Source: Poriferisodalis sp965116715 | GTDB lineage: Bacteria; Actinomycetota; Acidimicrobiia; Acidimicrobiales; Poriferisodalaceae | Direction of reading: 5' to 3' | Length of the DNA stretch: 64,000 nucleotides | Assembly: GCA_965116715.1 (NCBI GenBank) | Contig: OZ220724.1 | Location: 2,232,001 to 2,296,000, forward strand | Part shown: piece by piece, positions 58,658 to 64,000 of the stretch | Layout of the letters: every line of letters starts with the position of its first letter | Numbering within the stretch: position 1 is the stretch's first letter | Position numbers and translations under genes: made by a program | The notes under the pieces: model-generated | Told to the model about the DNA's origin: nothing | The model's database searches: none | The model's input: the letters and a program-made list of their open reading frames with translations, nothing else

Positions 58658-59291
58658 AGTACGCGGACCCCGAGGCATTCCGCGCAGCCTTGGAGACTCG
58701 ACTGCGGCAGTCGTCGATGGACGCCCAGGACCTCTCTCGGCGACGGCGGATCGTAGCTTTCGACCGACTCTTGGCCCGGTTGGCGGTGGCCGATCACCGC
58801 GCCTGGATCCTCAAGGGCGGTGCTGCGCTCGAATTTCGGATGCCCGAACAGGCGCGCTCGACCCGAGATGTTGATCTCGCTTTGGCGAGCGATCTTGAGC
58901 CGGCTGATCGCTTGCTACAGGACCTCGTGGGAGACCCCTTTGGCGACTATTTCTCGTTCCGCGCTACGCGCCGCCGGGAACTGTCCGACAGCCCCGACCG
59001 CGGTGTTGTGGTGCGTCTGTCCCTCGACGCGTCGATTGGCAACCGAGTGTTCGAGCGCTTTGTAGTCGATGTTGTCGCTGGTGAAGAGATGAGGAGACCT
59101 TCGCTCGTCGCGGCCAACATCTACCGCAGTCGGGACTGCCTTCGATGGCAGATTCTTGGGCCGTGCCCTATGCAGAGATGGCGTCTGATCTTGGCTTGAC
59201 GACTGTGGCGGCGAGCGATGCGCACGACCTCCTCGAGAGTTTCTGGCGCCGCGCCCAAGGCACCGGCCCATCTATTCGTCCGGAGTCCTGA
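58654..59291 (+). pseudogene. AbiEii-type nucleotidyltransferase toxin, truncated and frame-shifted
   Basis: The intact frame, 58654-59199 (181 residues), has the family's ILKGGAALEFR (G-G-A-L) and RSTRDVDLALASDL (metal Asp pair) motifs, and then VDVVAGEEMRRPSLVAA. It stops well short of the usual ~280 residues. In another frame, 59145-59291 encodes MADSWAVPYAEMASDLGL and LLESFWRRAQG, like the end of AbiEii proteins (W---Y-ELA-E-GL---). So a middle piece has been deleted with a frameshift. The toxin is probably inactive. Confidence 0.78.
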
Positions 59292-59397
59292 TGTTGCGGT
59301 CAATGCGCTGGCGCGCTGCGTTGTAGGCGCGTTCGTACCCTGGATCCGCCCTGCGGTTGAGCAGATACCGCTCTGCACCGGTGCGCGCAGTTGCCAT
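59272..59397 (-). pseudogene. Fragment of an XRE-type antitoxin N terminus
   Basis: 41 residues from ATG 59397: AERYLLNRRADPGYERAYNAARQRID. This resembles the N-terminal lead of HTH antitoxins (Y---R--DPEY--AY--AR-RID), but stops before any helix-turn-helix. It lies inside the tRNA-Gly island on the opposite strand to the AbiE genes and beside the tRNA. Most likely a remnant of another toxin-antitoxin unit. Low support. Confidence 0.4.
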
Positions 59398-59442
59398 GAG
59401 ACCCACCTCTCGCGTGCCGCATATGCCGCGTAGGACCTGTTG

Positions 59443-59513
59443 AGCGGGTGAGGGGAATCGAACCCCCGTTATCAGCTTGGGAAGCTGAAGTTCTGCCATT
59501 GAACTACACCCGC
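59443..59513 (-). tRNA. tRNA-Gly (anticodon CCC)
   Basis: Minus-strand cloverleaf: acceptor GCGGGTG/CACCCGC with T discriminator, D arm TAGTTCAATGGCAGAACT, anticodon stem CAGC/GCTG around TTCCCAA (anticodon CCC), T arm GGGGG-TTCGATT-CCCC. 71 nt, normal for Gly without CCA. Its 3' end is one of the island's direct repeats. Confidence 0.97.
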
Positions 59514-59650
59514 AGGCGAAGGCCAGAGCCTATTCAGTGCAGCCGTGGCGGGGGGCGTCCGAACCGGGGCTTGGCCACTAGGGTCGCCCGGCGACGGATG
59601 CGGCACGCGCGGGCGGGCACGCTGGCAGCCAACCACGGAGGGGGAGCGAG

Positions 59651-60229
59651 GTGATCCTGTCCGACCGGAGCATCCGTGACGCGCTCGAGAAGGGCCGCAT
59701 TGTCATCGAGCCTTTGGGTGATGCAGCCGTGCAGCCCTCATCGGTGGATCTGCGGCTGGATGCCACCTTCCGGGTCTTCCGCAACCACACGCGCCAGGTC
59801 ATCGACGTCGTCGAGGATCAGACCGACCTGACCGAGGAGGTGGAGGTTGCCGCAGGCGACGCCTTCATCCTGCATCCTGGCGAGTTCGCCCTGGGCTCGA
59901 CGCTCGAGCGGGTCGCCGTGCCCGACGATCTTGTCGGACGCATTGAGGGCAAGTCGTCGTTGGGCCGTCTCGGCCTGCTCATCCACACGACGGCTGGGTT
60001 CGTGGATCCCGGTTGGGACGGATTCCTGACCCTTGAGCTCTCCAACGTGGCCAACCTGCCGATCACGCTGTATCCGAGCATGAAGATCTGCCAGATCAGC
60101 TTCATGGAGATGACCACGCCGGCTGAGCACCCCTACGGCGCCGAACTGCTGGGATCGAAGTACCGGGGCCAGCGCGGCCCCACACCGAGCCGCTACCACG
60201 AGAACTTCCGCTCCCGCCGCATGCTGTAG
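59651..60229 (+). CDS. dcd: dCTP deaminase (dUMP-forming type)
   Basis: 192 residues. Seen: VQPSSVDLRLDATFRVF, RIEGKSSLGRLGLLIHTTAGFVDPGWDGFLTLELSNVANLPITLYP, GSKYRGQRGPTPSRYHENF, all family landmarks. The HTTAGF-DPG region and the C-terminal YRGQRGPTPSR resemble the bifunctional dCTP deaminase-dUTPase of mycobacteria, which goes directly to dUMP. GTG start at 59651 behind GGGGAGCGAG. Supplies dUMP for thymidylate synthesis. Confidence 0.95.
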   Translation: MILSDRSIRDALEKGRIVIEPLGDAAVQPSSVDLRLDATFRVFRNHTRQVIDVVEDQTDLTEEVEVAAGDAFILHPGEFALGSTLERVAVPDDLVGRIEGKSSLGRLGLLIHTTAGFVDPGWDGFLTLELSNVANLPITLYPSMKICQISFMEMTTPAEHPYGAELLGSKYRGQRGPTPSRYHENFRSRRML

Positions 60230-60265
60230 TCAGCGGCTGGGGCGCTGCCGAGGCGATGGCGGGGA

Positions 60266-62443
60266 TCAGTCGTCGGTGGCTTCGAGGGCGTCGATGAGGT
60301 GGATGGAGATGTCGGCGACCTTGACCTCGTCGTCTTCGACACCGTGGCCCTTCACGCCGTCGTCGATCATGATGTAGCAGAACGGGCACGCCGTGGCGAT
60401 GCGGTCGGCGCCGGTGTCGAGCAGCTCGCGTGAGCGCTCGTCGTTGACTTTGGTGCCGAGCGTCTCCTCCATCCACATGCGCGCACCGCCGGCCCCGCAG
60501 CACATGCCCTTGGTGCCGTTGCGGGGGGCCTCCACAATCTCCACGCCGCCCAGGCTGCCGATGACATTGCGCGGCGCCAGGTACACGTCGTTGTGGCGAC
60601 CCAGATAGCACGAGTCGTGGTACACGACCCGCTCATCCAGCCGCGCCTGCGACAGGTCGAGACGCCCGTCGGCCACGAGCTGTTCGAGGAACTGCGCGTG
60701 GTGGATGACCTCCCAGTTCCCGCCGTACTGCGGGTACTCGTTGCGCAGCGTGTTGAAGCAGTGCGGGCACTGGGTGATGATCTTGCGCACACCCATGCCG
60801 TTGAGCGCGGCGATGTTCTCCGCGGCGAGCATCTGGAACAGGTACTCGTTGCCCGAGCGACGCGCGCTGTCGCCGGTGCAGTTCTCGCCCGGGCCCAGGA
60901 TGGCGAAGTCGACACCGGCACGCTGCAGCAGCTTGGACGTGGCCACCGAGACCCGGCGGTTCTTGTCGTCGAACGACCCGGCGCAGCCCACCCAGTACAG
61001 GTACTCGTGGTCGAACGGATCATCGGTGTCGACCACCTCGACGTCGAGCCCGTCGGCCCAGTCGGCTCGCTCGCCGTTGTTGAGATTCCACGGGTTGGCG
61101 TTGTTCTCCATGCCGCGGAAGGCGCCGCCCAGCTCCGCGGGGAACTCGCTCTCCATCAGCGTCAGGTAGCGGCGCATGTCGAGGATCTTGTCGAGGATCT
61201 CGATGTTCACCGGGCAGTTCTCATCGCAGGCCTTACAGGTCGTGCACGCCCAGAGTTCCTCATGGGTGATCCGCTCGAACACCGAATCGGCCGCCACCGT
61301 GATCTCGGCGTCGGTGCCGATCGGCGGCGTCACCGCGCCGTGCTCGCCGGTTGCCGCCATGATCTCGCCGGTCTTCAGCACGATCTCGCGGGGGTCGAGC
61401 GGCTTGCCGGTGGCATGCGCCGGGCACACCGCCGTGCAGCGGCCGCACATGGTGCAGGCATCGGTGTCGAGCAGCTGCTTCCACGTGAACTCGCTCACCA
61501 CCGAGACGCCGATGGTCTCGATGTCCTCGGCCTCCATCAGATCCGGCACCATCCGCATGGCGCCCTTGGGCCGCTCGCGGTCGCGCAGGTACATGTTGAG
61601 CGGCGAGGTGAACATGTGCCGCAGCATGGTGATCGGCAGCATCACCAGGAAGGCAAAGAAGCAGCCCACGTGGGCGATCCACAGGGCTTGATGCCAGCCG
61701 CGGATGTTGGCGAGACCGTCGAACGCGGCCGACAGCGGGTAGCCGATGAACGACCACTGCTCGTATGCCGGCCGGCCGTCGATCACGATGCGCATGGCCT
61801 CGGCCACGAATCCCGTCACGCCGAGCGCGGCCAGCACGACGAGGATGACCATGTGCTCCGGCCGCGATTTGATGCGGATGCGATACGGGCGAGCGGCATA
61901 CCGGCGCACGATTGCCCACATCGCTCCGACCAGGAAGATCACGCCCGCCAGATCGCCGACGAAGCTGAAGCCCTGGTAGGTGGGACCGACGAGGAACTTT
62001 GCCGCCGTGGGCAGCTGGTGGTTGATCTCCAGCGTGGTGGTGACGGCCAGCAGCACCAGGAAGCCGTAATAGAGCAATGCGTGCATCACGCCTGCGGCCG
62101 GGTCCCGCAGCAGCGTCTGCATGAGCACGCCGCCGCGGTAGTCGTCCAGCCGCCGGCGGGCGTTGGAGGTCGTGGTGGAGCGTCGATCGGGCGCGCCCCG
62201 CTGCCAGTTGCGCGTGCGCTGGGCGAAGTTCCAGGCCCCGTAGACGATCAGCACGCAGGTCAGCGCGTAGAACGCGAACTTGACCCCGCCCGGGATGTTG
62301 CCGAACACCTCGCGATGCGCTGCGTCGGTGTCCTCGTGGAATCCGAACGCGGCCGCCGCAATTCCCGAGGCAGCGGTAACCGCCGCGAACGCGACGCCGA
62401 TGCCCAGTACGAGCTGGTGCGGTCGCAGAGGCGGTTTGCTCAC
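60266..62443 (-). CDS. etfD: EtfD-like membrane ETF:menaquinone oxidoreductase
   Basis: 725 residues. About six N-terminal membrane helices (~1-300, with likely haem or quinone His residues), two [4Fe-4S] motifs CTMCGRCTAVCP and CTTCKACDENCP, and C-terminal CCG-type cysteine domains CPHCFNTL, MCCGAGGARMWMEE, CPFCYIMIDDG for a noncubane cluster, as in heterodisulfide reductase HdrD. The arrangement matches mycobacterial EtfD (Rv0338c), which passes electrons from ETF to menaquinone during beta-oxidation. GTG start at 62443. It would serve acyl-CoA dehydrogenases such as the one at the left end. Confidence 0.93.
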   Translation of the reverse strand: MSKPPLRPHQLVLGIGVAFAAVTAASGIAAAAFGFHEDTDAAHREVFGNIPGGVKFAFYALTCVLIVYGAWNFAQRTRNWQRGAPDRRSTTTSNARRRLDDYRGGVLMQTLLRDPAAGVMHALLYYGFLVLLAVTTTLEINHQLPTAAKFLVGPTYQGFSFVGDLAGVIFLVGAMWAIVRRYAARPYRIRIKSRPEHMVILVVLAALGVTGFVAEAMRIVIDGRPAYEQWSFIGYPLSAAFDGLANIRGWHQALWIAHVGCFFAFLVMLPITMLRHMFTSPLNMYLRDRERPKGAMRMVPDLMEAEDIETIGVSVVSEFTWKQLLDTDACTMCGRCTAVCPAHATGKPLDPREIVLKTGEIMAATGEHGAVTPPIGTDAEITVAADSVFERITHEELWACTTCKACDENCPVNIEILDKILDMRRYLTLMESEFPAELGGAFRGMENNANPWNLNNGERADWADGLDVEVVDTDDPFDHEYLYWVGCAGSFDDKNRRVSVATSKLLQRAGVDFAILGPGENCTGDSARRSGNEYLFQMLAAENIAALNGMGVRKIITQCPHCFNTLRNEYPQYGGNWEVIHHAQFLEQLVADGRLDLSQARLDERVVYHDSCYLGRHNDVYLAPRNVIGSLGGVEIVEAPRNGTKGMCCGAGGARMWMEETLGTKVNDERSRELLDTGADRIATACPFCYIMIDDGVKGHGVEDDEVKVADISIHLIDALEATDD

Positions 62444-62494
62444 GCTGGCGAAGTTAGCTGACGACTCCGCGAGTGCCGGGAGCCGGTGAGCGGC

Positions 62495-62926
62495 TCAGCC
62501 GTAGAGCTTGCGGTTCGCCTTGCGCAGGCGACCGGCCAATTCCGACAGCAGCTTGTGCGCCACCGACGGCGTGCTGTCGATGATGCCCTTCAGCTCCCGC
62601 CGCGACAGCATGATCGCCTCCATGTCGGTGGCGGCCACGACCGACGCGGTGCGCGGGCCGTCGTCGAAGAGCGCCATCTCGCCGATGGACTCGCCCGGGC
62701 CGATCTCGGCGACCTTGCGCCCGTTGCGCCGCACCACGGCCGTGCCGTGCACGATCACGAACGCGTAACCGGCCATCGCACCGCCGCTGCCCTCCTCGAC
62801 GATGTTGTCACCGGCCGTGAAGTCGACCTGCTCGGCCTTGCGTGCGATGTGCTGGAGTTCCTTCTTGCTGCAGTCGGAGAACAGGTCAACTTCACGAAGA
62901 CTCTCCGCACGATTCGCTACAGACAT
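62495..62926 (-). CDS. Cyclic-nucleotide-binding domain protein
   Basis: 143 residues, a lone cNMP-binding fold without DNA-binding domain. Seen: LREVDLFSDCSKKELQHIARKAEQVDF, DNIVEEGSGG, AFVIVHGTAVV, AEIGPGESIGEMALFDDGPRTASVVAATDMEAIML (phosphate-binding cassette with E and R), and a C-terminal helix AHKLLSELAGRLRKANRKL. ATG 62926 behind AAGGAG. The PR-TASV cassette is near-consensus for cAMP or cGMP binding. Partner unknown; it sits beside etfD and is divergent from the PII gene. Confidence 0.9.
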   Translation of the reverse strand: MSVANRAESLREVDLFSDCSKKELQHIARKAEQVDFTAGDNIVEEGSGGAMAGYAFVIVHGTAVVRRNGRKVAEIGPGESIGEMALFDDGPRTASVVAATDMEAIMLSRRELKGIIDSTPSVAHKLLSELAGRLRKANRKLYG

Positions 62927-63107
62927 ATCCCGCTCCTTGCCGCAGTGCGCTGTTGCGCCGGGACCCGCCGGCCCACAAGCGCCGGACCGTAGCATGCGCC
63001 CGGCCCCCAAGACGCGCCAGAGACTAGCGCCCGCCGCCCATCTACCGGACGGGTCGCGTGCAATTGGCCCCGCGGCGTGCGACGCTACAGAGGCTGAGGA
63101 GGGCGCA

Positions 63108-63461
63108 ATGGTTGAGGCCTCGGTTGCAATGGTGACAGCGGTCATCAAGCCGCACCGGCTCGAGATGGTGCTGGAGGCGCTGCGGGACCTTGACATCACT
63201 GGGCTCACCGCGTCGGAGGTACGAGGATTCGGTCGTCAGGGCGGCCACACCGAGACCTACCGGGGCACCGAGTATCACGTCGACTTCATTCCGAAGGTGC
63301 GCATCGAGGTGCTGGTCGCCACCGAGCTGGCTGAGCGCGTGGTGGACGCCATTGTCGAGTCCACCCGTACCGAGCGCATCGGTGACGGCAAAGTGTGGGT
63401 CACCTCGGTCAACAGCGTGGTGCGTATCCGCACTGGCGAGCGCGGCATCGACGCCCTGTAG
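63108..63461 (+). CDS. glnB: PII nitrogen-regulatory protein (GlnB/GlnK)
   Basis: 117 residues. Seen: VTAVIKPHRLEMVLEALRDLDITGLTASEVRGFGRQGGHTETYRGTEYHVDF, with the T-loop Tyr in RGTEYHVDF for modification, and VVDAIVESTRTERIGDGKVWVTSVNSVVRIRTGERG (ATP-binding C-loop). ATG 63108 behind GAGGAGGG. No amtB or glnD lies in the window, so partners are elsewhere. Senses 2-oxoglutarate and ATP/ADP. Confidence 0.93.
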   Translation: MVEASVAMVTAVIKPHRLEMVLEALRDLDITGLTASEVRGFGRQGGHTETYRGTEYHVDFIPKVRIEVLVATELAERVVDAIVESTRTERIGDGKVWVTSVNSVVRIRTGERGIDAL

Positions 63462-63472
63462 CGAGGCTGGGC

Positions 63473-64000
63473 TCAGCGGAGGTAACGGTCCTCCACGGGT
63501 TGCGCGGCTGCGACCTCGAGGTTGGCGTCGAGCTCGTACACCAGGGGCACGCCGGTGGGGATGTTGAGCTCGGCAATCTCGCTGTCGCTGATGCCGTCGA
63601 GATGCTTCACGAGCGCTCGCAGGCTGTTGCCGTGGGCCGCCACCAACACCGTGCGCCCGGCCCGAAGGTCGGGCGCTATGCCGTCGCGCCAGTAGGGCAG
63701 CAGCCTCGTCACGACGTCGGCCAGACACTCGGTGCGCGGCACGCTGCCTGCTGCGAGATCGGCGTAGCGCGGATCGCCCGCGACGTCGAATTCGTGATCA
63801 GGGGGCATCGGCGGGGGAGGCACGTCGTAGCTGCGACGCCAGAGATGGACTTGGTCGGCGCCGTGCCGCTCAGCCATCTCGGCCTTGTTGAGGCCGGTGA
63901 GCGCTCCGTAGTGCCGTTCGTTCAGCCGCCAGTGCCGCCGTACCGGCAGCCAGCCTCGGCCCATCGCGTCAAGCGTCGTGTTGGCGGTCTGGATGGCACG
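63473..64000 (-). CDS. gpmA: 2,3-BPG-dependent phosphoglycerate mutase (N terminus outside window)
   Basis: The C-terminal 175 codons are visible; the frame stays open to base 64000 (RAIQTANTTLDAM, the usual R-A-I-Q-T-A segment). Seen: WLPVRRHWRLNERHYGALTGLNKAEMAERHG (catalytic Glu and Arg region) and VLVAAHGNSLRALVKHLDGIS (second catalytic His in AAHGNSLR). Glycolysis enzyme interconverting 3- and 2-phosphoglycerate. The histidine at the N terminus (RHG) is beyond the edge. Convergent with the PII gene, 11 bp apart. Confidence 0.95.
   Translation of the reverse strand, partial: RAIQTANTTLDAMGRGWLPVRRHWRLNERHYGALTGLNKAEMAERHGADQVHLWRRSYDVPPPPMPPDHEFDVAGDPRYADLAAGSVPRTECLADVVTRLLPYWRDGIAPDLRAGRTVLVAAHGNSLRALVKHLDGISDSEIAELNIPTGVPLVYELDANLEVAAAQPVEDRYLR

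Larger units (their letters stand above)
57885..59457. mobile_element. Decayed island in tRNA-Gly(CCC), 17-bp att repeats
   Basis: TGAGCGGGTGAGGGGAA occurs at 57885-57901 and again at 59441-59457. The right copy is the 3' end of tRNA-Gly (minus strand) plus flank; the left copy is a bare tRNA 3' fragment. Everything in between is AbiE-type toxin-antitoxin remnants and an XRE-like fragment, with AT-rich control sequence. This is the usual scar of tRNA-targeted integration. No integrase remains. Confidence 0.8.

Overview
The window is a GC-rich piece (roughly two thirds G+C by eye) of an actinobacterial chromosome centred on the replication origin. Markers of Actinomycetota are F420-dependent luciferase-like oxidoreductases, a mycothiol-type DinB enzyme, DUF3566 next to gyrA with tRNA-Ile nearby, CarD, a DUF5318-like zinc-ribbon protein, an EtfD-type membrane oxidoreductase, a MurJ-linked pseudokinase and a CwlM-like protein. 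The acyl-CoA and F420 gene content and the gene order suggest an Acidimicrobiia-like lineage; that placement is an inference.

Layout. 1-7.7 kb: acyl-CoA catabolism (acyl-CoA dehydrogenase, acyl-CoA ligase, F420 oxidoreductase, BadH-like dehydrogenase, double-length class III CoA-transferase, enoyl-CoA hydratase). 7.8-10.8 kb: homocysteine methyltransferase-like protein, then a two-gene unit ending in a UGSC-family selenoprotein whose in-frame TGA (Sec95) is followed by a SECIS-like hairpin. 10.9-22.9 kb: accessory genes, including a BNR-repeat protein, a TTC38-like TPR protein, two transporters, a protein with the full signature of sterol C-24 methyltransferases, two more F420 enzymes and lgt. 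23-34 kb: the replication cluster on the minus strand in the order dnaA-oriC-dnaN-recF-dciA-gyrB-gyrA-DUF3566, with tRNA-Ile and tRNA-Ala further downstream. 34.2-43 kb: rpmH-rnpA-yidD-yidC-JagN reading away from the origin, a lower-GC insert (a GPP34/GOLPH3-cytochrome P450 fusion with a divergent Rieske oxygenase), then jag, rsmG (reversed), a perfect parS, parA and parB. 43-52.5 kb: minus-strand envelope and redox operons (CCA transferase, DUF5318, carD, murJ, degV, pseudokinase, trxB, trxA, CwlM-like). 52.5-57.9 kb: a degenerate class A PBP and rpsF-ssb-rpsR-rplI-dnaB. 57.9-59.5 kb: a decayed 1.6-kb island (AbiE remnants) between 17-bp direct repeats, one of which is the 3' end of tRNA-Gly(CCC). 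59.6-64 kb: dcd, etfD, a cNMP-binding protein, a PII protein and gpmA (truncated by the window edge).

How the parts fit. Acyl-CoA dehydrogenases at the left end would pass electrons through ETF to the EtfD homologue at the right end. The origin block carries initiation (dnaA, oriC, DnaA boxes), clamp, gyrase, helicase (dnaB, dciA), segregation (parA, parB, parS), membrane insertion (yidC, yidD) and cell-wall control (murJ, pseudokinase, CwlM-like, PBP-like). Three cell-wall proteins in it (CwlM-like, PBP-like, pseudokinase) have lost residues normally needed for catalysis, so they look like regulators or scaffolds. The least ordinary items are the UGSC selenoprotein, the GPP34-P450 fusion, the sterol-methyltransferase homologue and the tRNA-Gly island.
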